A stretch of 64,000 nucleotides of DNA from Flavobacterium daemonense (GCF_007341385.1 NZ_VJYD01000001.1:1-64000); one strand, 5' to 3'; counted from the stretch's first letter, positions 1 to 8,694 are shown. Program-made: numbers and translations. Notes: generated by a model from the letters alone, not told the origin.

Positions 1-67
1 AACAGTTTACTTTTGCTTCCTTTCTCAATCATAAATCTACTCAAAATTTCAAAAAACAAATCTAAAG

Positions 68-160
68 GAGGAACGAGAAATCTCCACAAGAAACTCTACA
101 AAGATTGGAGATACTAGGTGCGGAGCTACTTGTGGAGATTTCTCGTTCCTCGAAATGACA
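68..160. repeat. Long-palindrome repeat family A, copy 1
   Basis: Two perfectly complementary 23-base arms (68-90 and 129-151) surround a 38-base centre. The right arm is followed by GAAATGACA, the outer end found in the other copies at 45716, 47128, 58887, 61481 and 62464; the matching outer end on the left is missing, so this copy looks truncated. The centre carries CTCTACAAAGATT, the reverse complement of the core in copies 2-5, so it lies in the opposite orientation. A piece resembling family B (ACTATGTGTGG) follows. Most of the gene-free first 235 bases is this element; I see no coding sequence there. Confidence 0.8.
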
Positions 161-235
161 AACTTTGTAAACTATGTGTGGAAACTAGTTTCTTCTAATT
201 TCTTTTTTTGATAAAAATTCTATGTTCCAATGTGT

Positions 236-1153
236 TTAATTTTTTTTAAAATACAACGAACCATTTTTTATAGATCGTTTTCCTAATTCACCGCTTTTAA
301 ATAATTTTTCCAAAATCACAATAGTTTCAACATAAGGAATATCTAGAATAACCGAATATTCTTTTGGTGCCAATGTTGGATAAATTTCAAAAATGGATAA
401 CGGATTTGTATTTTCAATACTTTTCTTTTTTGCTTCAGGAAATGCGGCACGCAAAGCATTTTCGTATTCAGAATATGATTTTGAACCGTAAACCGCAAAA
501 CGATTGTTGTTTTGGTCGGCAAAAAACAGTGTTGGAAAACCTCTCACGCCAAGTTTTTTTCCGAGATCTAAATCTTCCTGAAAAAGCTCTTCAGCATCGT
601 CAAAATCTGATTTCATTTTTTGAATATCGAGTCCAGCAATTAGCGCCGCTTCTTCAATATTATTGCATTTTGCAATGTTTTTCTTCTCAAGATATAATTT
701 CTCGCGAAGTACACGCATAAAATGAACCGCTTTTTCTTTGCTCTGCATTTGTGCCGCTTTCATCGTAATGCAAGGAGGATAAGAAGAATCCAACGGATCT
801 TCAAGCCATACATCTCCATCAATTGGCATTTCATAAATTAAGCTGGCTTCATCCCAATGGTGCGCCACATCAGAGGGTTTGCTGATGCCACCGCTGTTGT
901 AGCTCCAGTCTGGCAATAAACCGCCCATTTTGTATTCGATTTCAAAATAATCTCCGTATTCTAGTTTAAGCTTTCTGAGTTGAGGCTCGATTCCCCAGCA
1001 AGAGGAGCAAATTGGGTCAGTATAATAAATTATTTTTACAGGTTTGTGTTCTGTTGTAATGACGGCATTTTCAATTGAGTCTTCGCTGAAAGGCATTTCG
1101 CAAATTCCTTTTGAGGAATCGCACAGCAACGGATTTGCATTATTTTCGTTCAT
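236..1153 (-). CDS. DsbA-family thiol oxidoreductase (SpxH/FrnE-like)
   Basis: 305-residue protein without signal peptide, so probably cytoplasmic. A thioredoxin-fold DsbA domain starts near residue 38 with the redox motif C49-S-S-C52 in TDPICSSCWG, followed by the helical insertion typical of this group and the cis-Pro loop VRGFPTLFF around residues 203-211. This arrangement matches the DsbA-family proteins related to SpxH (YjbH) and FrnE. The last 50 residues (LDIPYVETIVILEKL to the end) form a separate segment that looks like a small helical or winged-helix tail. It is divergent from an HxlR regulator gene, a common pairing in which the regulator senses thiol stress. Its exact substrate cannot be told from sequence; a role in cytoplasmic thiol homeostasis is inference. 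Confidence 0.8.
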   Translation of the reverse strand: MNENNANPLLCDSSKGICEMPFSEDSIENAVITTEHKPVKIIYYTDPICSSCWGIEPQLRKLKLEYGDYFEIEYKMGGLLPDWSYNSGGISKPSDVAHHWDEASLIYEMPIDGDVWLEDPLDSSYPPCITMKAAQMQSKEKAVHFMRVLREKLYLEKKNIAKCNNIEEAALIAGLDIQKMKSDFDDAEELFQEDLDLGKKLGVRGFPTLFFADQNNNRFAVYGSKSYSEYENALRAAFPEAKKKSIENTNPLSIFEIYPTLAPKEYSVILDIPYVETIVILEKLFKSGELGKRSIKNGSLYFKKN

Positions 1154-1252
1154 TTTTTAAATGGGTTAATGACTCACAGAGCATACTGTAGATCAGGATT
1201 AATACTAATGATCCTATTTTCATAAAAACTGGTTGGAAAATAGATGCTAGGC

Positions 1253-1268
1253 ATATAAAATTTTATAT
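1253..1268. promoter_or_regulatory. Candidate operator in DsbA/HxlR divergent region
   Basis: ATATAAAATTTTATAT is a perfect 16-base palindrome located 20 bases before the HxlR start codon and between two divergent genes. HxlR proteins are dimeric winged-helix repressors that bind such palindromes in front of themselves. The site is all A/T in an AT-rich genome, so chance is a real alternative. Confidence 0.3.
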
Positions 1269-1288
1269 TTTTATATCAAAGTTCGCAG

Positions 1289-1639
1289 ATGTTTAACCAA
1301 AAGTCAATTAGTCAAGAAAATATGACTACAGAAAATAAAGTAGAAAAAGATAGCGGCTGTCCAGCAGAAGGATTGCTGAAATTATTGTCAGGAAAATGGA
1401 AACCACAGATTTTTTTATTAGCAGTTGATGGACCAATACGTTTCAACGGACTTTTAAGAGATATCAAAGGTTCAAACAAACAATCTATTTCGGTAGCATT
1501 GCGCGAACTCGAAGAATTTGGACTTTTGGATAAAAAAGTCATCAAATTAAAACCACTACATATTGAATACACTTTATCGGAAAAAGCAGAATCATTGATT
1601 CCAGTTTTTAGACAATTAGAATCTTTTTTTGAGAAATAA
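1289..1639 (+). CDS. HxlR-family transcriptional regulator
   Basis: 116 residues. The winged helix-turn-helix domain covers residues 24 to 113, with the family signature CPAEGLLKLLSGKWKP at 24-39 and the recognition region SNKQSISVALRELEEFGL near 64-81. C24 sits at the position of the reactive cysteine of redox-sensing HxlR/YodB-type proteins, so thiol or electrophile sensing is possible. An internal ATG at 1322 would give a shorter protein starting MTTENK; the upstream ATG is used here because it keeps the full N-terminal tail, but either start keeps the domain intact. Probably controls the divergent DsbA-like gene and itself. Confidence 0.85.
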   Translation: MFNQKSISQENMTTENKVEKDSGCPAEGLLKLLSGKWKPQIFLLAVDGPIRFNGLLRDIKGSNKQSISVALRELEEFGLLDKKVIKLKPLHIEYTLSEKAESLIPVFRQLESFFEK

Positions 1640-1808
1640 GGCTTTGATTTTTAGATTTTCAAGATTCAATAGAATAAAACTAACCTTTGTTTCTCTGAAT
1701 CTTTGCACCTCTGTACCTAAAAAATAATTCATTAAATTTTCATTAACAAAAAGTACGTTTTCATTAGTTTATATTTGTAAGAGACAAATCAATTAAACGA
1801 ACTGTTTT

Positions 1809-2285
1809 ATGAAAATCAAAACTCTTTTATATCTTTTTTTAGTGATCGTTTTTTCGACAGTTTCTTATGGTCAAAATGTAAAGCTTATTACTGTTGATCA
1901 ACTGAAGGAACGAATTCAAAAGGGAAAAGACAGTATTTATGTAGTCAATTTCTGGGCGACTTGGTGCGCGCCATGCGTGAAAGAATTGCCAAATTTTGAG
2001 AAACTTCAGGCCGAATTTAAATCGGAGAAATTGGCGGTATTGTTAGTAAGTGTTGATTTTAAGTCAAAGCTTAATTCAGCCGTAATTCCATTCGTCAAGC
2101 GAAAAAACATGCAAAATGAAGTGTTTTTATTGGACGAAAGCAGTCCACAAGAATATATTGACCGAATCGATCCTTCATGGTCAGGAAGTATTCCGGCAAC
2201 GCTTTTTATAAAAGACGATAAACGAAAATTTGTCGAGACAGAATTCAGTTACGAACAACTATTAACCGAATATAAAAAACTATAA
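1809..2285 (+). CDS. TlpA-like secreted thioredoxin-fold reductase
   Basis: 158 residues. A signal peptide (about residues 1-21, ending VSYGQ) sends it to the periplasm. The TlpA/ResA-type thioredoxin domain has NFWATWCAPC at 47-56 with the active cysteines C53 and C56, and a cis-Pro loop GSIPATLFI. Members of this family keep periplasmic disulfides reduced, for example during cytochrome c maturation. It is followed after 3 bases by another thioredoxin-fold gene and the two are surely cotranscribed. A -7 like element TATATTTG lies at 1770-1777, but I find no TTG at the right distance. Confidence 0.85.
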   Translation: MKIKTLLYLFLVIVFSTVSYGQNVKLITVDQLKERIQKGKDSIYVVNFWATWCAPCVKELPNFEKLQAEFKSEKLAVLLVSVDFKSKLNSAVIPFVKRKNMQNEVFLLDESSPQEYIDRIDPSWSGSIPATLFIKDDKRKFVETEFSYEQLLTEYKKL

Positions 2286-2288
2286 ATT

Positions 2289-2900
2289 ATGAAAAAGATT
2301 ATCACTTTATTAGTACTAGTATTTACGGCTTGGTTATCTCAAGCGCAAACAGGAACGCTGAAAGCAGGAGACGCCGCACCTGATTTTAAACTTAAAAATG
2401 TTGACAATAAAGAAGTTTCTTTCGCAAGTTTTCCTAAAGCAAAAGGTTTTATTGTCGTTTTTACTTGCAATACTTGTCCGTACGCAGTGGCTTATGAACA
2501 ACGAATTATTGATTTAGATAAAAAATTCAGACCACAAGGATATCCAGTAATCGCAATCAACCCAAATGATCCAGAAGCATCAAAAGCAGATGCTTTTAAT
2601 AAAATGCAGGATTTGGCAAAGGAGAAAAATTATCCGTTCCCATATTTATTTGATCCAGGACAACTTATTACAGATCAGTATGGTGCAAAACATACGCCGC
2701 ATATTTTTATTGTTTCTAAAACTGCAAAAGGAAATGTGATTGAGTACGTTGGAGCAATTGACAACGATCCAGAAGGAACAAAAACAGAAAAAACAAACTA
2801 CGCCGAAGACGCAATTGCGGCTTTGCAAAGCAACAAAAAACCTGCTGTAACACAAACTAAAGAAATTGGTTGTACAGTAAAAAGAAAAGCGAAAGCTTAA
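2289..2900 (+). CDS. Secreted thioredoxin-family protein (peroxiredoxin-like)
   Basis: 203 residues with a signal peptide (1-20, ending SQAQ). The AhpC/TSA-type thioredoxin fold contains GDAAPDFKLKN near 27-37 and the motif C60-N-T-C63 in FTCNTCPYAVAYEQR, the hallmark of a conserved bacterial thioredoxin-like family found in redox operons. A cis-Pro loop reads AKHTPHIFIV. The tail (IGCTVKRKAK) has one more cysteine. It starts 3 bases after the TlpA-like gene, so both products probably work on the same periplasmic thiol pathway. Whether it reduces peroxides or disulfides cannot be decided here. Confidence 0.8.
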   Translation: MKKIITLLVLVFTAWLSQAQTGTLKAGDAAPDFKLKNVDNKEVSFASFPKAKGFIVVFTCNTCPYAVAYEQRIIDLDKKFRPQGYPVIAINPNDPEASKADAFNKMQDLAKEKNYPFPYLFDPGQLITDQYGAKHTPHIFIVSKTAKGNVIEYVGAIDNDPEGTKTEKTNYAEDAIAALQSNKKPAVTQTKEIGCTVKRKAKA

Positions 2901-2920
2901 TTTTAGATTATTAATTTGTG

Positions 2921-2959
2921 AAAAAAGAGCTGTCTCAGAAATGAGATGGCTCTTTTTTT
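2921..2959 (+). terminator. Rho-independent terminator after the thioredoxin pair
   Basis: A hairpin with arms around GAGCTGTCTC and GAGATGGCTC is flanked by an A run and followed by seven T. It ends the two-gene redox operon and insulates it from vgrG. Confidence 0.8.
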
Positions 2960-3092
2960 ATGGATGAAAATTTAAAAGTCTTATTGTGTTATTAATAAGA
3001 CTTCACAATGCTTCTCTTTTCGATTTGTAGCTATATGTTTACTAAATAGACATCTTATTTTTATTTAACGAACTAAAACTCGAATCGAACTT

Positions 3093-4901
3093 ATGGGACA
3101 TTTCTCAGACCAAATACATATTACCATCGGTGGCTTTACGCAGAACATTATCTACTATGATTTGAAGCTTTCGCAGAAAATGGTCGACCATCACTATTTT
3201 TCGTTTGTCTGGCAATATACCGGAAAAGCCGTCATAAAGCCCGAAGATCAGGCCAAAGCGATGATGCGCTACAACGGAAGCGAAGTCATCTTCACCTTCA
3301 AGAGCGTGACGGGAATCAGGCTGATGAGCAAAGGCATCATTACAGGATTGTCTTCAATTGACCGGAACGGCAGCGCCGTAGGGCTTCACGTAAGCGGGAC
3401 AAGCCACAGCATCGTGCTGAACGACATGCCAAAATCAAGAACTTTTCTGGAAAGGCGCATGGATGACATTGTGCTGGATATCCTGTATGAAGGCCCGACG
3501 GAATTCTATCAGAGGGACGCCATAAGGGCAACCTATCGAAAGGAGTTCAATTATATGGCGCAGTACAACGAAACCAGTTTCGATTTCCTGAAAAGGCTCG
3601 CCCAGCGCTATGGTCAGTGGTTTTATTTTGACGGAATGCGCATGCAGTTCGGACAGATCAAATCGTCAAAGACAAGGCTCATCAACGGGGCCTCGCTTCA
3701 CAGCTTCAAAACCCAGGTCAACATGGCGTCGCACAAGATTCTGCTGACGGGCTATGATTACGGCAAAGCTTCGATTATCAAGAATTCCTCGCTGAGAACC
3801 TCCGAGGGAAGCAGGGACAGCTTTGCCTCGAATGTAGGCTTCAATCAGGGATCCGTCGCCCAGCCTGACCTTAGCGCCGGCGCCTACACCAGCAACGCCC
3901 GGAACAAGGACGAGATAGACGAAATGGTCGCCCTGCAGACCGCAGGAAGCAATGCCAACAGTGTGTACTACAGCGGCATATCCTATTTCCCGATAGGTCT
4001 TGGGCAGATTTTCAAGATTGAAGACCAAGGCACCGAGTATCAGCTTGTGTGCATCGAATCGACCCATCATTCAGAGGTGCACGGCAACTACACCTGCGAG
4101 TTCAAGGCCATTCCGGCAGATGTCTCTGCACCGCATTATACCGACACCAAAGCCTTTGCCAGAGCTGAAACCCAGCCGGCAACCATAAAGGACAACAACG
4201 ATCCCGAGGGATTGGGACGCGTGAGGATTGAGTTCTTTTGGGGCAACGACGGCAGGACAACCGACTGGATCAGGATGATCCAGCCCCACGGCGGAGCAGG
4301 AAAAGGCGTTTATTTTATTCCCGAGATCGGCGAGGAAGTCCTGGTTGGCTTTGAAGGCGCAAATGTGCAGTGCCCTTATGTTATGGGTACGCATTATAAT
4401 GGGAAAGAAAGTTCTGGTTATGCCACTGAAAAAAACGACATGAAAGTAATTCAAACCCGAAGCGGGAACCGCATCATTTCGAATGATGCCACAGGCGATG
4501 TTACCATAGAAAGCAAGAAAGGACAAACAATTGCTGTAATTCATGGAGACGGAAACATCAGGTTCAAGGCTCCCAAAAATATTGAACTTGAAGCCGGAGA
4601 GGATATTATCATGAATGCTGGACGAGATATTAAAGCTGATGCCAAGGAAAATATTGAAATTGAGGCAGGCAACAACATTTTTCAGGAAGCAGCACATGAC
4701 ATTTTTATTAGTGCAAATGGGGATATTATGGAGAAATCAGATCATAGAATTGAAATTGCTGAAAAAGATTTTTCAAGAACCTCAGATACTTCTAATGAAA
4801 TTGCTACTGAAGCTAGTCTTTACAGTCATCAAGAGAACATGACAATACAAAGTGGCAAACAAGTTATAATTAATAGTGCCGAAAATTCTAACCTTTTTTA
4901 A
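3093..4901 (+). CDS. vgrG: VgrG (TssI), type VI secretion spike protein
   Basis: 602 residues. Residues 1-350 form the gp27-like and gp5 OB-fold base of VgrG (typical stretches FNYMAQYNETSFDFLKRLAQRYGQ is shortened here to its key part ETSFDFLKRLAQ, and DNNDPEGLGRVRIEFFWG near 367-384, RMIQPHGGAGKGVYFIPEIGEEVLVGF near 397 given by its core GEEVLVGFEG). From about residue 455 to 560 a repetitive beta-helix with G-D/N-I periodicity forms the needle. The trimer would tip the subtype iii T6SS tube of Bacteroidota. By hand count the DNA is about 55-65% G+C from 3240 to 4380 and falls to about 27-37% beyond 4500, so the core and the tip have different histories. Downstream genes look like its cargo and immunity. 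No other T6SS structural gene is in the window, so this is a satellite vgrG island. Confidence 0.92.
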   Translation: MGHFSDQIHITIGGFTQNIIYYDLKLSQKMVDHHYFSFVWQYTGKAVIKPEDQAKAMMRYNGSEVIFTFKSVTGIRLMSKGIITGLSSIDRNGSAVGLHVSGTSHSIVLNDMPKSRTFLERRMDDIVLDILYEGPTEFYQRDAIRATYRKEFNYMAQYNETSFDFLKRLAQRYGQWFYFDGMRMQFGQIKSSKTRLINGASLHSFKTQVNMASHKILLTGYDYGKASIIKNSSLRTSEGSRDSFASNVGFNQGSVAQPDLSAGAYTSNARNKDEIDEMVALQTAGSNANSVYYSGISYFPIGLGQIFKIEDQGTEYQLVCIESTHHSEVHGNYTCEFKAIPADVSAPHYTDTKAFARAETQPATIKDNNDPEGLGRVRIEFFWGNDGRTTDWIRMIQPHGGAGKGVYFIPEIGEEVLVGFEGANVQCPYVMGTHYNGKESSGYATEKNDMKVIQTRSGNRIISNDATGDVTIESKKGQTIAVIHGDGNIRFKAPKNIELEAGEDIIMNAGRDIKADAKENIEIEAGNNIFQEAAHDIFISANGDIMEKSDHRIEIAEKDFSRTSDTSNEIATEASLYSHQENMTIQSGKQVIINSAENSNLF

Positions 4902-4908
4902 TTAAAGT

Positions 4909-5082
4909 ATGGCAATTACAAAGAGAGCAAAAAATATTTCAATAAAAGTGACTGATGCTCATCAATTGAGCGTTGGCGGTAAGCTTATAAAAAGTGCAAA
5001 CAAATTAAATTTTGAAGCAATAAAAGGTAATTTGAGTTTAATAAGTGGAAAAAAAATAATGGCACACGGAGAAGAAAAATAA
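4909..5082 (+). CDS. Small ORF of 57 aa between vgrG and immunity gene
   Basis: ATG at 4909 opens a 57-codon frame (MAITKRAKNISIKVTDAH to MAHGEEK), 7 bases after the vgrG stop and 3 bases before the next start, so it fits tightly into the operon. It is rich in Lys, Ser and Ile, has no signal peptide and no cysteine, and its repeated short beta-like words (ISIKVTDAHQLSVGGKLI, LSLISGKKI) resemble the end of the VgrG beta-helix. It could be a tip cap, a small adaptor, or a fragment of an exchanged vgrG tail. I do not recognise a family. Confidence 0.6.
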   Translation: MAITKRAKNISIKVTDAHQLSVGGKLIKSANKLNFEAIKGNLSLISGKKIMAHGEEK

Positions 5083-5085
5083 ACT

Positions 5086-6150
5086 ATGAAAAAACAAATC
5101 ATTTTATTGCTTTTAGCAATATCAATAAGTTCATGCTCTGAAAAAAAGTATGAATGGTCCGCAAGTATTTCTGTCCCAAGTGAATATCCTGTAGCAATAC
5201 AAAGGGGATTAATTGGTAAATCATTTTTCGGTCCCTCTTGCATTAATTCAAGCTGGGGCGAGGGAATAGAAGTAGCAAAAAAACAAGGGTTTACTGCGCC
5301 TGATACTTTTGAAATAACATGGCTATCAATGACAGAAAGAAAGTTTTACAAAGGAAAATGGAATTTACCAAAAAATAAAATAAAACAATATCTTGAAAAT
5401 GGCTTTATAAAAAAGAATAAAAAAATAGACTGTAATAAAATACAGATTGGTCTTGCTCCAAAGGGCTTAGTTATTGTTTGGTTATCAGGAAATCAAGGAA
5501 TACAAATAGAAATAGGAAGGTATCAGGCGACACAAGTAAATTTAAATTCTGTGGATGTTTATGGTAGTTCTAAATTTATGTTTGAGAAAAATTTCATAGA
5601 GGAGAAACTAAATGATTCAAAATTTGTTAATCAAGAAGTTAGAGAAAATATTAAAAAATATGGTTATCCTTCAGCATCACTTTACGATGTATTTAGGGAA
5701 AAGTACATTTGGAAACCACAAATTTTACTACCTGATGGATGTAAGATGTCTGAAATTACTTTGAAAATGTGTAATGGAGAAAATGAAATAGGTAATACAA
5801 TCTTAGATACAAATCAAAAATCGATTCCTTATTTTTTTAAAATAATATGGAAAAATAAAAAAGGTCAGGAATTTATAAGTAGAATAGTTTTTATAAAAGA
5901 CAGAGAGTATTGGCAAAGATATCTTGTATATGAAAAAGAAAAGTTGCCTTTAAATTTTGACAGAACTTTAATTTTTACTCAATTCAAAGAAAAAATACAA
6001 AAAAAACAATCAGTAATAATCGCTGTAAAAATCATTAAAGACTCCGTGTCAGATATTTATTTAGAGCAAGATAGTTATAAATACCCAATTAATGAATTTA
6101 GTCAGGAGACAAAAAAAATACTAAAAAATAAACCTTGTATTTGTAAATAG
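5086..6150 (+). CDS. DUF2931 lipoprotein, candidate T6SS immunity protein (1)
   Basis: 354 residues with a lipoprotein signal: hydrophobic stretch and lipobox ISSC, the modified Cys at residue 17, followed by SEKKYEWSA. The KKYEWSA start, EYPV and SWGEG words, and CKMSEITLKMCNGE near 220-235 are typical of DUF2931 proteins that occur in Bacteroidota T6SS regions. It is a diverged paralogue of the next gene over its whole length (shared YEWSA, YPS/PA, REKYIWKP, LPDGCK, KMCNGE). DNA is very AT-rich. Position between vgrG and a phospholipase effector, plus periplasm-facing lipidation, suggests that it protects against a periplasm-acting lipase; this is inference from context and from known Tle-Tli pairs. 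Confidence 0.8.
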   Translation: MKKQIILLLLAISISSCSEKKYEWSASISVPSEYPVAIQRGLIGKSFFGPSCINSSWGEGIEVAKKQGFTAPDTFEITWLSMTERKFYKGKWNLPKNKIKQYLENGFIKKNKKIDCNKIQIGLAPKGLVIVWLSGNQGIQIEIGRYQATQVNLNSVDVYGSSKFMFEKNFIEEKLNDSKFVNQEVRENIKKYGYPSASLYDVFREKYIWKPQILLPDGCKMSEITLKMCNGENEIGNTILDTNQKSIPYFFKIIWKNKKGQEFISRIVFIKDREYWQRYLVYEKEKLPLNFDRTLIFTQFKEKIQKKQSVIIAVKIIKDSVSDIYLEQDSYKYPINEFSQETKKILKNKPCICK

Positions 6151-6187
6151 CAATTTAAAGGACTAGTAAATTTTTATAATTAAAGGG

Positions 6188-7294
6188 ATGAAGATAAAGG
6201 AGAATTTAAAAAAAGCAAGTGTTTTAGTGGTTTTAGCAATAACAATAAGTTCATGTATGGAAAAAAAATATGAATGGTCAGCAACTGTTTGCGCGCCAAG
6301 GGAATATCCTGTAGAAGTATATACAGGAGCAGCAGGAGGCTATTTTTTTAGCCAAATGGGAGGTTTTAGCAATTCTGGCTGGGGAGGCGGAGGAAGAATA
6401 AATGATATAAAAGCCCCCTTGCCTGAAAGGTTAGATATGACATGGTTGTCGTATGTAGACAATAAATTTTATACTGGTGATTGGAAGCTTCCTACTGAAA
6501 AAATAGAACAGCTCTTTGATGAAGGCTTTTATTCTAAAAGAGGGGCTCAAGCAGAAACGGCACCTTATCAATCTATAAACATTGGTCTTGGACCAAAAGG
6601 GATGGTAGTTGTGTGGGTCAGAGCTGGAGTTCATAGACAAGTTGAAGTAGCCCGATTTCAGGCTCATGAAACCACCATAAACCCTAAGCTTATCACTGAA
6701 GATGAAAAATATATGTTCAAAGAAGATTATGCTAAAAGGTCTCTAACCTATGAAGGTACTATATCTAAAGATGTACGAGAACAAATTCAACAACATGGTT
6801 ATCCTGCCCCGGAAGTTTATGAGGCGTATAGAGAAAAATACCTTTGGAAGCCAAAAGTAATCTTGCCTGAAGGTTGCAAAATAACTTCATTATACATTAA
6901 AATGTGCAATGGTGAAATTGAAAATCCTTATGACAGACCGATAGATCAAAAACATAGGGCAATTCCTTTTTCTTTCGAAATATACTGGTCAATAGGAAGT
7001 GGCAAGATAGAACAAGAATTTGTTTCAAGAATAGCTTTTACTAATGACACAGAATTTTGGGCAAAATATCTTAAAAACAATGGTGAGGATGAAATTCCGG
7101 TAGATTTTCCCAAAAATGAAATTAGAGAGTTATTTAAAAAACATATTGATAAAAATAAACCTGTTGAAATGGTTATAAAAATTGATCCAACAAAACAAGA
7201 GGATAATAAATGGGTAACCGATTTTTACATAGAACAGGGCGAAAATAAATATAATTTGAATCAAATTTGTCAAGATTCAGGAAAACTTAATTAA
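6188..7294 (+). CDS. DUF2931 lipoprotein, candidate T6SS immunity protein (2)
   Basis: 368 residues. Signal peptide with lipobox ISSC (Cys at residue 23) followed by MEKKYEWSA. Paralogue of the gene at 5086, with matching blocks throughout, including YREKYLWKPK and LPEGCKITSLYIKMCNGE near 220-245. It ends 2 bases before the lipase gene, the closest spacing, so of the two lipoproteins it is the better candidate for the cognate immunity protein; the first copy may cover a different allele. Glycine-rich stretch GWGGGGR at about 55-61 is not in the first paralogue. DUF2931 has no proven biochemical function that I know of. Confidence 0.8.
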   Translation: MKIKENLKKASVLVVLAITISSCMEKKYEWSATVCAPREYPVEVYTGAAGGYFFSQMGGFSNSGWGGGGRINDIKAPLPERLDMTWLSYVDNKFYTGDWKLPTEKIEQLFDEGFYSKRGAQAETAPYQSINIGLGPKGMVVVWVRAGVHRQVEVARFQAHETTINPKLITEDEKYMFKEDYAKRSLTYEGTISKDVREQIQQHGYPAPEVYEAYREKYLWKPKVILPEGCKITSLYIKMCNGEIENPYDRPIDQKHRAIPFSFEIYWSIGSGKIEQEFVSRIAFTNDTEFWAKYLKNNGEDEIPVDFPKNEIRELFKKHIDKNKPVEMVIKIDPTKQEDNKWVTDFYIEQGENKYNLNQICQDSGKLN

Positions 7295-7296
7295 AA

Positions 7297-8694
7297 ATGA
7301 GTATCGTATTTGGAAATTATACCCCACCTAAAAAGGTATTAAAAACTCTAGATTTAGCCATTGGTATTTTTTTTGATGGCACTAATAATAATATGAACAA
7401 TACCAATGCCAAAGAGTATTATGATAGACGGGCAAGGGGCGAAAGATTAACACCCAAAGAGGAGATTTCGGCAGAAGCATATAGAAAAAATGGCAAAGAT
7501 GATAAAAGCAGCAGTTATTATAATGCCTGGTCAAACGTAGCAAGACTTTATGATGCTTATTATCCTGCAAACCTTGCTGTATATGTTGACGGAATTGGTA
7601 CAGAGACTGAAAAAACCGATTCTGTATTAGGAGCTGGTCTTGGTACTGGTTTTATCTTAAACGGTACTGGTATTTTAGGTAAAGTAGAAGAAGGTTGTAA
7701 AAATTTAGCTGACAGGATAGTTCGAATAAGCAAAACTAAAAATAAAGAAATACCAATACTTTATTTAGATGTTTTTGGTTTTAGCCGTGGTGCAGCGGCA
7801 GCTAGAGTTTTTCTTAATGAAATTAGTCTAAAGGCTTTTCCTTTATCTGTCAATAGAAAAAATAAAGGCGGTTACCTTGGATACCTTTTAGCTGAAAACG
7901 GGATCAAAGTAAGTTTGATTAAAGTACGTTTTTTAGGCCTTTTTGATACCGTCTCATCATATTCTGAAGGAATTACTGTAAATCCTGATTTTGATAATGA
8001 TACCAAAGAACTTCCGCTGAATAATTTAGCTAAAGCAAAAACCGTAATGCATTTTACAGCTTCAGATGAGCATCGTAAAAATTTTTCACTTACCAAAACC
8101 AGAGTAGGAAAAGAAAGAGAGTTTCCAGGTGTGCATTCTGATGTTGGAGGGAGTTACAATGATGGCTTTGAAGTGGTTAAGGCTATTGAGAAAAATAACA
8201 AAGAAGAGTTAGAAAAACTTTCCCAGACTTTAGTAAATAAATCTTGGTATTTAGAGGATCAATTAGAAATTTCTTTTTTTGGGCCAGTGCATGAACTAAT
8301 GGGTATACGAGAATTAAAAAAAACATACAGTTATATTCCGCTTCATTTTATGGCAGAATCTGCAATAGCAACACAAAAAATACCTTTTAATATGACCAAA
8401 TTAAAAACTAATAAATATAATATTTCTAATGATGCTTTGCTTATGCGGGTAAAAAAACGTCTGCGAGATTATGTTTTGGGAGAAGGAAAACCCTATACAT
8501 TTAAATGGTATGGAGATATTCACGAAAAATATAAAGGTGTGCAGGAAGGCGACCGAAATTTTGGTGCTTATCAACAGGAAGTACAAGAACAAAAAGATTT
8601 ACGAAAACTTCGAAATCAATATTTGCATTGGTCAGCCGACTGTGGCTCTCTTGGTATGGAACCAGCAAAAGACAGGAAACGTAAAACGTTTTAG
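7297..8694 (+). CDS. Tle1-like phospholipase, T6SS effector (DUF2235)
   Basis: 465 residues without signal peptide, as expected for cargo carried by the T6SS. The alpha/beta hydrolase domain of the DUF2235/Tle1 type starts with LAIGIFFDGTNNNMNNT near 20-36. The nucleophile elbow is G161-F-S163-R-G followed by AAAAR, D217 lies in LGLFDTVSSY, and H280 lies in GVHSDVGGSY (with D282); these are the Ser/Asp/His blocks of the Tle1 family, all intact. Substrate would be membrane phospholipids of a rival cell. It directly follows two DUF2931 lipoproteins and vgrG. The C-terminal 180 residues are family-variable. Confidence is high for the fold and good for the T6SS role. Confidence 0.88.
   Translation: MSIVFGNYTPPKKVLKTLDLAIGIFFDGTNNNMNNTNAKEYYDRRARGERLTPKEEISAEAYRKNGKDDKSSSYYNAWSNVARLYDAYYPANLAVYVDGIGTETEKTDSVLGAGLGTGFILNGTGILGKVEEGCKNLADRIVRISKTKNKEIPILYLDVFGFSRGAAAARVFLNEISLKAFPLSVNRKNKGGYLGYLLAENGIKVSLIKVRFLGLFDTVSSYSEGITVNPDFDNDTKELPLNNLAKAKTVMHFTASDEHRKNFSLTKTRVGKEREFPGVHSDVGGSYNDGFEVVKAIEKNNKEELEKLSQTLVNKSWYLEDQLEISFFGPVHELMGIRELKKTYSYIPLHFMAESAIATQKIPFNMTKLKTNKYNISNDALLMRVKKRLRDYVLGEGKPYTFKWYGDIHEKYKGVQEGDRNFGAYQQEVQEQKDLRKLRNQYLHWSADCGSLGMEPAKDRKRKTF

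Noticed and set aside
4071..4697. 208-codon open frame on the minus strand inside vgrG
   Set aside because: It mirrors the GC-rich part of vgrG, where stop codons are rare by composition; the plus frame has clear VgrG motifs and the minus translation has none.
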